From Bacteroidales bacterium (GTDB taxonomy: Bacteria; Bacteroidota; Bacteroidia; Bacteroidales; Muribaculaceae), in contig CAAGGJ010000028.1 of NCBI GenBank assembly GCA_900769345.1, positions 1 through 44,772 of the forward strand: 44,772 nucleotides of DNA. Reading direction: 5' to 3'. The first letter of the stretch is position 1, and each line of letters starts with the position of its first letter. Positions 1-8,120 of the stretch are shown here, in pieces. Made by a program: the position numbers and the translations under genes. The notes below the pieces were generated by a model. The model saw only the letters and a program-made list of their open reading frames with translations, searched no databases and was not told the DNA's origin.

Positions 1-15
1 ATTGCCAAAATTAAT

Positions 16-113
16 GAATTACAGTGAATTACAACGAATTTAACACCCAAAATGACCTATAGAAAGACGAATGGGTGTTTTTCTCGCTGAAAAACACCCA
101 TTTTGACCCATAG
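16..113. repeat. Phased GAATT repeats, imperfect 21-bp direct repeat and perfect hairpin
   Basis: Three GAATT boxes start at 16, 26 and 36, exactly 10 bp apart. A 21-bp sequence beginning AACACCC occurs at 42-62 and again at 93-113 with 17 of 21 matches. Between them lies a perfect 13-bp inverted repeat (70-82 with 90-102, 7-nt loop) ending in TTTT. The hairpin could be a terminator for a gene left of the window; the repeats could be an operator for the phage-like gene starting at 297. Neither role is proven. Confidence 0.5.
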
Positions 114-296
114 GCCAAAAATTTGGTGGGAATGTTGAAATACCACCCAAAAACCTATCGAGGTAAAACGTCGGGCTATATATGACTATGCTATTATAAT
201 CGCTCAGAAGGGAGTATTTGCGGCTATTGTTGGGATAAATTGGGTGCGCGAGGCGTGATTTCGTGGTGCATATTTGCATCAAAAATTGATATTGCC

Positions 297-2789
297 ATGA
301 AAAATACCCTAACCATCACACCACTCGGTGCTGTAGCGCTTGCCAATGCCGAGAGCGCTCACCCGGGCGAAAGCACCTATCTCAAGAATCTGCGCGAACG
401 CGAAGGCGCTCTCGAAGCCGTGGGGACCTACCCCACTCTCACCACGCTGCAAGCCGATGAACACCTGCTGGCTGCACATCGCTGCAACGATGCCACGCAC
501 ATCATCACCTCGCGAGGTTGCAACATCTATCACCACGGCACCCTCGCCGACGGCGAATACACCATAGTGGCATCGATAGCGGCTGTAGCATCGAGCGCTC
601 CACTACATGCGGAATGCATAGGCCGATATGTGGTAATTGCCACCGAGCACGGCAGCATATATCTGCATTGGGGCACATCAGGATACAAGCAAATCGACCC
701 TACAGCCATCAAACCATGCATTATGCTACATTCCACCGAAGCAGTCACCGAGTATCGCCAAATAGATGCCATCATTTTTGGCAGTCCCTACTCGTCGTGG
801 AGTGCTTTGGCATCGGCAGATGTGCAACAGATTTCCTCATCGATGCGGTCGGCAATGAAAGCCATAGCCAACGCAGCATCACTATCGGGCAGATATTGCG
901 GCGCAGTATGGGCTCGATGCGGCGTGCGCCTCGCCGACGATTCCTATCTTTGGCTCGGCGCGCCGGTGCTTGTGGGCATAGAGGAAGCCAAGAAATGCAG
1001 TCAGGGGCTCAATGTCACCGCCATACAGTCGGGCAGCAGCATCACAGGCATAGGAGCATTTGCGCCCTACCTCACCACCTATCGCCTCGGCATTACGCCC
1101 GTCGAAGCCTTCGCCGAGGAATACGACTCAATAGTGAAGGCGGTGGATATATTGGTGACCGATGCCGTGGCGTTTTACGACCCACAGGGCGACATCGATT
1201 ACCGCTGCGCCACAAGCAATACATCGGGTACACGCACCTATACCTTAGTGGTGAATGCCCCGATGGTGCAATACGAAGCAGCCGTGATGGCACGCCTTGC
1301 CGAATGTAAGTGGCGCGTGGCATCGTCGACCACCGATTTTGCCGCTCTGCGCGAGGGGAAATGGGTGGCTGTGAATGCGCCGTCGTCGTCAGAACCGATG
1401 CTCAACGGATATCGCACCGCCGCATTGCAGTTTGTGCAGAGTGCCCGAGCGCTCAAAGCCGATGTGGTGCAGCGATGTCTGCAATGCGTGGGAACAACGA
1501 TTACCCATCGCCACGGCGTGACCAACGGCAATACGTTGATGCGCGGTGGCATAACCGTGATTCACGGCATGCCATGGAGCGTGGCCTCATATTTCGGCCA
1601 TCAGTCGCTAAGCTCCAAGCCCTGCGAGGTATGCACCGAGGTAAGCATATCCGACAGCGATGGCGAAGCCGTGATAGCACATAGCGAGTCGTTGCCGTTC
1701 ACGCCATCGGCGCTCGCTCCAGCCATATTTTTCCCCGAATCACGCGCCACAAGCATCACCATCACCATCAAAGGCAGCGGCAACACACTCACTTGGAGCA
1801 GTCGACTCATGCCTTTGGCACAACGCGAAGCAGCCGGATGTGTTACAACCAGGCTCGCAGCTAACAGCCTTACCGACACCGGAAGCACGACATTCACGCC
1901 TCCGGGTGAAAGTGTTTACAGGCAAAATCTGCCCGGGACCATCATCATGAGCACTGCCGGAAATCCGTTTGGCGGATCAATGGTAGAAGCTTTGCCGTCC
2001 GACAGCATCGTGGCATTGGCTATGGTACAAAAGCCCCTCTCAAGCAATTCGTTCGGCAAATATCCCATCTACATCTTCGGCAACAACGGCATCTATGCCT
2101 TGCCGCAAACCATAGGCGGCACCTATGGCGAATCGCGCTTGCTGAGCCGTATCACCATCGCCCCCATCACGCTACCTTGCGAGGCATTTGACGCGATTTA
2201 TTTTGTGAGCAGCGACTATCACCTTATGGCACTGCAAGGAGCCGTGGTGGTGCTAAAAATGCGCCGGTGCGAGGCATCGCTCTTGGCATGGAACCAATGC
2301 GAGCGCGAATTGTGGATTTCGCTCGCCAACGGCACCACACAAGTGCTTATGCCGAGCGGCCGCTTCTACGAGCGCAGCGAACGCCTTCGCCGGGTCATAG
2401 CGCATCAAGGCAACAGCGTGGCAGTGAGCACCGACGGCGCCGTGAGCATACTCAACCACGAGAATCCCGACACGGTAGCAGCCGTGGAATGGCTCTCACA
2501 ACCAGTAGTGCTGCATAGCGTGATGGGGCGCGGCTTGCAAAGTGTGACATGGAGCATCGACGGCGTGTGCAGTCCGCTCACCATGCAGCTCAACGGCGCT
2601 CGAGGCGCCTATGGATGCGGTTTTCGCATCGTAGCCACCCGCATCGAGGGAACACCGCTCCACCCCGTGTATCAGCGCACCGTTGCCCCCATGCTTCACA
2701 GCGTGCGCCTACTCGCCAACGGCAATCTGAAGGCCCGATCACTGATTTTGCCACCCGTGCTGCACGCATCTTCAGGCAAAAACTCATAA
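297..2789 (+). CDS. Phage-like structural protein (putative DNA-stabilisation/connector beta-propeller)
   Basis: An 830-residue protein, no signal peptide and no membrane segment. The ATG at 297 is preferred to the in-frame TTG at 240 because the protein then begins MKNTLTITPLG, and the upstream residues look like read-through of noncoding DNA. Around residues 27-42 it carries LKNLREREGALEAVG, which resembles the N-termini of phage head-completion and stabilisation proteins of the P22 gp10 type, where an N-L-R-x-R-x-G-A/S-L stretch opens a beta-propeller. The remainder is rich in short beta-prone segments with glycine turns, consistent with a propeller. It stands alone, followed by its own terminator, and its GC content and codon use look like neighbouring host genes, suggesting long residence. 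The family call is inference from the N-terminal pattern plus the terminase gene 2.3 kb downstream; the alternative is an unrelated Bacteroidales-specific protein. Confidence 0.55.
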   Translation: MKNTLTITPLGAVALANAESAHPGESTYLKNLREREGALEAVGTYPTLTTLQADEHLLAAHRCNDATHIITSRGCNIYHHGTLADGEYTIVASIAAVASSAPLHAECIGRYVVIATEHGSIYLHWGTSGYKQIDPTAIKPCIMLHSTEAVTEYRQIDAIIFGSPYSSWSALASADVQQISSSMRSAMKAIANAASLSGRYCGAVWARCGVRLADDSYLWLGAPVLVGIEEAKKCSQGLNVTAIQSGSSITGIGAFAPYLTTYRLGITPVEAFAEEYDSIVKAVDILVTDAVAFYDPQGDIDYRCATSNTSGTRTYTLVVNAPMVQYEAAVMARLAECKWRVASSTTDFAALREGKWVAVNAPSSSEPMLNGYRTAALQFVQSARALKADVVQRCLQCVGTTITHRHGVTNGNTLMRGGITVIHGMPWSVASYFGHQSLSSKPCEVCTEVSISDSDGEAVIAHSESLPFTPSALAPAIFFPESRATSITITIKGSGNTLTWSSRLMPLAQREAAGCVTTRLAANSLTDTGSTTFTPPGESVYRQNLPGTIIMSTAGNPFGGSMVEALPSDSIVALAMVQKPLSSNSFGKYPIYIFGNNGIYALPQTIGGTYGESRLLSRITIAPITLPCEAFDAIYFVSSDYHLMALQGAVVVLKMRRCEASLLAWNQCERELWISLANGTTQVLMPSGRFYERSERLRRVIAHQGNSVAVSTDGAVSILNHENPDTVAAVEWLSQPVVLHSVMGRGLQSVTWSIDGVCSPLTMQLNGARGAYGCGFRIVATRIEGTPLHPVYQRTVAPMLHSVRLLANGNLKARSLILPPVLHASSGKNS

Positions 2790-2964
2790 CGCACTATCAG
2801 GCACCTAATATATACACACTCTATTCAACTTTTATTAATAATTTTATAAAATTTTATGCCGAAAATTTTGCATAATCAATTGTTAGTATTAAATTTGCAA
2901 AAGGTAAAAAGATTTCAAGACAATTTGGTTTAAAAAAGTTGTTTTATAGATAATTATGTAAGAG

Positions 2965-2997
2965 AAAGGGAGGTCGTGAGGACTACCCTTTTTTTCG
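2965..2997 (+). terminator. Intrinsic terminator of the phage-like gene
   Basis: The arms AAAGGGAGGTC and GACTACCCTTT pair with one mismatch and one G-U around a GTGAG loop, and are followed by a run of T. It lies 175 bp after the stop codon of the gene on the same strand. Confidence 0.65.
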
Positions 2998-3060
2998 TTT
3001 TTACACACTTAGATTTCGCACCTTGCACTTATACATCATAATATACAAAATATATTCACG

Positions 3061-3098
3061 CAAAAAAATGCGAACATCTGCATAAGACATTCGCATTC
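3061..3098 (-). terminator. Intrinsic terminator of the SulP gene
   Basis: AATGCGAA at 3067-3074 pairs perfectly with TTCGCATT at 3090-3097. Read on the minus strand the hairpin is followed by a T run. It sits 35 bp beyond the SulP stop codon. Confidence 0.7.
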
Positions 3099-3132
3099 GT
3101 AAAAATATGTGATATATAGATAATTATGATGT

Positions 3133-4842
3133 CTATTTATCGAGAGTTTCGCGCAAGTAAGTGGTACAATCCTCAAAGGTCTTGAATATGCAATCTTCGG
3201 GCACGAGGTCGGGAATTACATTCATCGAACGAAGCATATACATCGGCTGAGGCTGAATAATGGTCATAAGCACCTTCACGCCACGATCCTTGAGTTCCTT
3301 AATAGCTGTTTCCATAGCATAAAGACCCGACTGGTCGAGCGACGGAACATTCTTCATGCGAATAATCACGATGCGAGCATCGGCAGGAACATCTTCCATC
3401 ACCTTCTTAAAACCTGTTACCGAACCGAAGAACACAGGTCCATTGAGACGCTGAACGTAGATTCTGTGTTTTACCTTATCAGGCATACCACCTTCGTCCG
3501 ACCACGGATTTTCCTTGTCGAACTTATCCATTTCGTGCGAATTGTATTGACGTTCCACGAGGTCGCTGGCACGCTTCATAAAGAGCACACAAGCTATCAC
3601 CATACCTATACCCACTGCGGTGAGAAGATCGACAAACACTGTGGTCAAGAACACCACGATGAGCACAAACGAGTCGTCGCGCGGAATTTTGCGCAAGTCG
3701 CGGAAGCCGCGGAAGTCGATGATGCCCCATCCCACGGTAATCAAGATACCGGCAAGCACTGCCAATGGCACATGCTTAACGAGTGGACCAAGGCCCAACA
3801 AGATAGCCAAAAGCAACATGGCGTGAATCATACCGCTCAACTTGGTGCGACCGCCTGAGCGAACATTTACCACCGTACGCATAGTGGCGCCGGCACCTGC
3901 AAGTCCGCAGAACATACCTGCCACTGCATTTCCTATACCCTGTCCTATGAGTTCTTGATTGCTATTGTGCTTGGTTTTGGTTATATTGTCGGCTACTACC
4001 GAGGTGAGGAGGGTGTCGATGCTGCCGAGGCCTGCCAAAGTGAGACCCGGGATAACTGCATGCTTGAGAACCGTAATCCAGTCGATGCCTGCCAATTCCA
4101 CGCCGCTATTGGCAAAGAAAGGCATAGGCAATCCGGTGGGGATATCGCCGATAATCATCTTATCGTCGAGACCGAGAGGCAACGAAGCCAAAGTCACCAC
4201 CACGAGAGCCACGAGGGTTACAGGCACGCCCTTAGTCTTGGGAACCAATGGCAACAAGGTGATAATGGCAATAGTGGCAACGCCCAATATCAATGCCTCC
4301 ATCGAGAAGCCCTGCGACACTATTTCGGGGAATTTCACTATCATATCCACCAAAAGCACCGGCGATTTGAGGCCGAAAAGTGGATATATCTGTTGCAAAA
4401 TGATGATTACACCTATACCGCTCATAAAGCCCGAAAGCACGGGATATGGTATGTAGCGCACGTATTTACCAATCTTGATAATTCCGAACAAAATTTGAAA
4501 CAGACCGCAGAACATACCTGCCAGCGACATAGTGATGAGCACCGACGAGATGTTGCCGCTCGATGCAGCCCATGCGCCGCTCACCAGTCCGGCGGTGATT
4601 ACTGTCATCGGTCCGGTTGGACCGCTTATCTGCGACTGTGTGCCGCCAAACAATGCTGCAAAAAATCCGAGCAGCGTTGCTCCCACAAGACCCGCCAAAG
4701 CGCCCATACTGGCTGCCGAAGGGTCGTTAATTCCGCCAAAAGCTTGTATACCAAAAGCCAACGCCAACGGTAATGCCACAATTCCTGCAGTAAGACCGCC
4801 CGTCAAATCGCCCTTGATATTCTTCGTAGATATAATACCCAT
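3133..4842 (-). CDS. SulP family anion transporter with C-terminal STAS domain
   Basis: A 569-residue inner-membrane permease. It begins with the typical SulP motif GDLTGGLTAGIVALPLALAFG and continues with many hydrophobic helices to about residue 420. The C-terminal cytoplasmic STAS domain (about 450-560) has a DQSG motif like that of anti-sigma-factor antagonists. SulP proteins exchange or symport anions such as sulfate, bicarbonate or dicarboxylates; the sequence alone does not settle the substrate, and bicarbonate or sulfate are both reasonable for a gut anaerobe. The gene has its own promoter and terminator and is transcribed against the two phage-like genes that flank it, so it does not appear to belong to a common operon with them. 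Length and domain order are normal for the family. Confidence 0.9.
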   Translation of the reverse strand: MGIISTKNIKGDLTGGLTAGIVALPLALAFGIQAFGGINDPSAASMGALAGLVGATLLGFFAALFGGTQSQISGPTGPMTVITAGLVSGAWAASSGNISSVLITMSLAGMFCGLFQILFGIIKIGKYVRYIPYPVLSGFMSGIGVIIILQQIYPLFGLKSPVLLVDMIVKFPEIVSQGFSMEALILGVATIAIITLLPLVPKTKGVPVTLVALVVVTLASLPLGLDDKMIIGDIPTGLPMPFFANSGVELAGIDWITVLKHAVIPGLTLAGLGSIDTLLTSVVADNITKTKHNSNQELIGQGIGNAVAGMFCGLAGAGATMRTVVNVRSGGRTKLSGMIHAMLLLAILLGLGPLVKHVPLAVLAGILITVGWGIIDFRGFRDLRKIPRDDSFVLIVVFLTTVFVDLLTAVGIGMVIACVLFMKRASDLVERQYNSHEMDKFDKENPWSDEGGMPDKVKHRIYVQRLNGPVFFGSVTGFKKVMEDVPADARIVIIRMKNVPSLDQSGLYAMETAIKELKDRGVKVLMTIIQPQPMYMLRSMNVIPDLVPEDCIFKTFEDCTTYLRETLDK

Positions 4843-4903
4843 TGAAGTAAGGATTTTGTTAAACTTTCAATAAAAAAATATAGTATAAACCTAAAAACAA
4901 GTG

Positions 4904-4935
4904 CAAAGGTACAAAAAATCTTCCGTTTGTACCAA
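4904..4935 (-). promoter_or_regulatory. Promoter of the SulP gene
   Basis: Minus-strand TACCTTTG at 4911-4904 matches the Bacteroidetes -7 element, and a TTG at 4935-4933 lies 21 bp upstream as the -33 element. The predicted leader is about 55 nt. Confidence 0.6.
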
Positions 4936-5099
4936 TGCCGAGGGCTATTTTGAAGCGTTTCGTGCGCAAAATCCTTCCGTAACACGCTCGCTTCGACCGA
5001 ATTAGGCCATTTTATGAGCTTTCGTATCACTATCTGTGCCTTTTTGCTATGTTTTTCAGTCTGCTGTGCGTTACATTGCGGGCATTATCGATTACTGCT

Positions 5100-6944
5100 A
5101 TGAAAAACACACCTATAGGCGAAATTATCGCCGAAAACGAGCGCCGAAAACGGCTGCTCCTAACTCCTTACGACCCTTTGACGGGCATTGGATGCTGCGG
5201 CGAGCGCGTGCCGGTGCTGCGCCGCGGCATCACCCTGCACGTGCCTGCCGATATGCCGTGCCGCGGCACCGAAGCCCTCTCCGACGTGGAGTGGGACTTG
5301 CTGCGCTTTGGCTTCGACTTTGAATATTGGTGCGCCAAGTGCATCACCATAAAGGATAAAACCACCTGCCGCGACCGCATGTTGGTGCTCAATGCTCCGC
5401 AGCGACGTATGCTTGCCGTGCTCGAGCAGATGCGGCGCCAGCAGCGCCCTATACGTCTGATTATGCTCAAAGCCCGCCAATGGGGCGGATCTACCCTCAC
5501 GCAAGTATATATGGCATGGCTGCAAATAGTGCATCACACCAATTGGAACAGCATCATCTGCGGCCACTTGCGCGACACCTCTGCCACCATCCAGGGCATA
5601 TATAGCCGACTACTTGCTGCTTATCCCGAGCAGTATTGCACTGCCGACGAGCCTTTTCGATTTCGCCCTTACGAGAAAAGTCGCAGCGTGAGCGAGATAG
5701 TGGGACGCAACTGCCTCGTTGCCACCACGTCGGCTCAAAGCCAAGAGAGCGTGCGCGGCATGGATATCGCCATGGCGCACCTCACCGAAGTGGCTTTCTG
5801 GCCTGCTTCGGCTAAACGAAGTCCGGAAAACATAATCCGTTCGGTGTGCGGATCGCTGATGCTCGAGCCCGACACACTGCTCATTATGGAATCTACCGCC
5901 AACGGTATGGGCAACTACTTTCACCGCGAGTGGCTGCGCGCCAAGACGGGATTTAGCGATAAAGAGGCACTTTTCGTGCCGTGGTACGAGATAGAAATCT
6001 ATCGCCGCGAAGTAGATGACCCGGCAAAACTCGTGAAATCGCTCGACGAATACGAGGAAAACCTCTGGAGTCTTGGGTGCACGCTCGAAATGATAGCCTG
6101 GTATCACGCCAAACGCAAGGAGTATAATAGCCACAGCCAGATGCAAGCCGAATACCCCACCAACGACATCGAGGCATTTGCCAATAGCGGTATGCCGGTG
6201 TTCAACTCTGTTCACCTCGATGCGCTGCGCCGCGATTGCGCGCTTCCGGGCGCGCTGTGCCGCTTTACAAAGCCTCCGCTGAGCAGTGAGTCGCTCAACG
6301 ACGTAAAGCTCGTAGAAGACGCCGAAACGGGCGAGATACGCGTATGGCGTCGGCCCGATGTGCGCAATGCGCCTCGCAACCGCTATGTGGTGGCTGTAGA
6401 TGTGGGCGGACTAAGCGACAAGGCCGATTATTCGGTCATTACAGTCATCGACCGCCTGGCATCGGACATACGCATGGAGGTGGTGGCGGAATGGCGCGGG
6501 CACACCTATCACGACCGCCTGGCATGGCTGGCAGCGCAATTGGCGAGTTATTACTGCGGCGCCCTGCTGGTGATAGAGAGCAATACGCTTGAAATGGAAT
6601 ACAGCGAGGGCGACGGCACGCAATATGTGCTCAACACACTGCGGCATCACTATCGCAACCTATATCGCCGCAAGGGCGACCGTCTGGGCTTCCACACCAA
6701 CCGCGAGACCAAGACCGAAGCGATATTCCATCTGATAGGACTCGTGCGCGACCACGGCTATACCGAGCACAGCGACACAGCCATAAACGAACTTGCATGG
6801 TATGAACACAAGCCACGCGGCGGCTTTGGCGCCATAGCAGGCCGTCACGACGATATGGTGATGACTCGTGCCATTGGCATGCTTATCGCCTCGCGTCTCA
6901 ACGCCTACTCCGCCCCGTCGCCCTCGCTCCACGATGTGCTTTAA
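5100..6944 (+). CDS. Phage terminase large subunit, complete and apparently intact
   Basis: A 614-residue DNA-packaging motor protein. The ATG at 5100 is preferred over an in-frame upstream start at 5049, whose extra 17 residues look like noncoding DNA. The ATPase half carries the deviant Walker A KARQWGGST (residues 124-132), the Walker B-like HLTEVAFW (227-234) and the coupling motif ESTANG (264-269). The nuclease half, with an RNase H fold, has DVGG (434-437), ESN (493-495) and HDD (583-585), which supply the expected metal-binding acids. Terminases cut concatemeric phage DNA and pump it into procapsids. No small terminase, portal, protease or capsid gene is adjacent; neighbours are a SulP transporter and a SusCD operon. 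Codon use and GC match host genes. All catalytic residues being kept without a prophage suggests either a domesticated function or a dispersed gene-transfer-agent-like system (inference). Confidence 0.88.
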   Translation: MKNTPIGEIIAENERRKRLLLTPYDPLTGIGCCGERVPVLRRGITLHVPADMPCRGTEALSDVEWDLLRFGFDFEYWCAKCITIKDKTTCRDRMLVLNAPQRRMLAVLEQMRRQQRPIRLIMLKARQWGGSTLTQVYMAWLQIVHHTNWNSIICGHLRDTSATIQGIYSRLLAAYPEQYCTADEPFRFRPYEKSRSVSEIVGRNCLVATTSAQSQESVRGMDIAMAHLTEVAFWPASAKRSPENIIRSVCGSLMLEPDTLLIMESTANGMGNYFHREWLRAKTGFSDKEALFVPWYEIEIYRREVDDPAKLVKSLDEYEENLWSLGCTLEMIAWYHAKRKEYNSHSQMQAEYPTNDIEAFANSGMPVFNSVHLDALRRDCALPGALCRFTKPPLSSESLNDVKLVEDAETGEIRVWRRPDVRNAPRNRYVVAVDVGGLSDKADYSVITVIDRLASDIRMEVVAEWRGHTYHDRLAWLAAQLASYYCGALLVIESNTLEMEYSEGDGTQYVLNTLRHHYRNLYRRKGDRLGFHTNRETKTEAIFHLIGLVRDHGYTEHSDTAINELAWYEHKPRGGFGAIAGRHDDMVMTRAIGMLIASRLNAYSAPSPSLHDVL

Positions 6945-7067
6945 CACTGTGCTTTTATACAGTAGAAACCCCAAATTCACGGCATTTTTAACCGATTTAG
7001 CCGAAAATTTTAAAAAACATTGCGATTTTTGATTCAAAAAAGCGCAAAAAGCGCGCATCTACAAGCA

Positions 7068-7101
7068 ATCGGGGCGGATGAATCGAATCATCCGCCCCGA
7101 T
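7068..7101. terminator. Perfect 14-bp inverted repeat between convergent genes
   Basis: The arms beginning ATCGGGGCGGATGA pair perfectly around a 6-nt loop. It lies between the convergent terminase and SusCD-operon lipoprotein genes, so a bidirectional terminator is the simplest reading, although there is no clear T run on either side. Confidence 0.5.
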
Positions 7102-7140
7102 ATTATATCAAGAAGTTAGAATTTCTTCTACATAGAGCTA

Positions 7141-8085
7141 TTAGCGTTCCAAGCTAATATCACTGAAGCCAAACCAACTTGCAGTGGTTTGAGTACCATC
7201 GGCCTTGCGCAAGAAACCGTGTAGACGAGTGGTTGTGTCAGGGAAGGTAATCTTATTGAACTCACTGTTCCAATTACCCTTCAAACCACCTGTTTGAAGG
7301 ACTTTACCACCGTTTACACCATAAATGTAGATATCGCAATATCCGTATGAACCACCGAAGTTAAGTTGTTCAGCGCAGAAGCTACCATAAGGTATTTCTA
7401 CATAACCGATATTGGTATCCATATCGTAATAGTAGTCGAGTTCAGCCTCGGCATAGTTAACGCCATTGATACCTATGATGTAAAGAACTTCATTGTAACC
7501 GGGTTCGCCTTCATCGTAACCAACGATTTTTACGTCCCATTCAACATATGGATTATCAGGATCTTCCGGCCAATAGTCGAGAACTCTCATTGTCCACTTA
7601 CCTTGAAGTTTTTCGTAGAATGCTGAGTCGTTATCCTTAAGAGTAACCACACAAGTAGAAGTAGTACCAAGCTTCGCACCGTTTACTTCAGTGATAGTGA
7701 CCTTAAACATACGGTTGGCGTTGATTTCAGTATCGTCAATGGTGTTGATTTCGACGAAAGCCTCTTGAGAATCAGAACCGATGTTGATGGTCTTAGAAGT
7801 CACAATGTAGTGAGTGTCTTCGATAGCCGATTCGGTTTCAGCGGTGGCTGCAATTGGTTCGCACTTTACTGTAATAGAAACGCGACCGTTTTGCTCACCT
7901 GTACATACTACCGGAATCTTAGCGATGCCCTTATTTTCCTTAATAGATAATTCGGCATCGGCAAACTCTACAGTTGTAGCTGAAGAGGTGTTTGCATCTT
8001 CATCCCATTCATTGTCGTTGGAGCATGACACCAAACCCAATGTTAGGACTGCGCAAAATGCATATGCTAATTTATTGATTTTCAT
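7141..8085 (-). CDS. Surface lipoprotein with Calx-beta-like domain, third gene of the SusCD operon
   Basis: A 314-residue lipoprotein. The signal peptide ends in a lipobox GLVSC with Cys21, followed by an acidic stretch (SNDNEWDED), as is common in surface-exported Bacteroidetes lipoproteins. Residues about 35-150 look like a Calx-beta-type immunoglobulin-like fold ending VTLKDND; the rest is rich in aromatic residues and may bind a ligand. It starts 35 bp after the SusD stop codon on the same strand, so it is most likely co-transcribed and may act like SusE/SusF as an auxiliary binding protein on the cell surface. The ligand cannot be read from the sequence, and no glycoside hydrolase or protease is linked to it here. 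Confidence 0.75.
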   Translation of the reverse strand: MKINKLAYAFCAVLTLGLVSCSNDNEWDEDANTSSATTVEFADAELSIKENKGIAKIPVVCTGEQNGRVSITVKCEPIAATAETESAIEDTHYIVTSKTINIGSDSQEAFVEINTIDDTEINANRMFKVTITEVNGAKLGTTSTCVVTLKDNDSAFYEKLQGKWTMRVLDYWPEDPDNPYVEWDVKIVGYDEGEPGYNEVLYIIGINGVNYAEAELDYYYDMDTNIGYVEIPYGSFCAEQLNFGGSYGYCDIYIYGVNGGKVLQTGGLKGNWNSEFNKITFPDTTTRLHGFLRKADGTQTTASWFGFSDISLER

Positions 8086-8120
8086 AATGTAGGATGTTTT
8101 TTAAACTAATTAATAACGAA

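Noticed and set aside
518..1309. A 263-codon frame inside the phage-like structural gene
   Set aside because: Arg/His/Ser-rich translation typical of an out-of-frame reading of GC-rich DNA.
3955..4773. A 272-codon open frame antisense to the SulP gene
   Set aside because: Translation is histidine/glutamine-rich and lacks domains; the SulP frame on the other strand is clearly the coding one.
7068..7101. An attachment site for the phage-like genes
   Set aside because: It is a hairpin between convergent genes with no second copy on the left side of the phage-like genes within the window.
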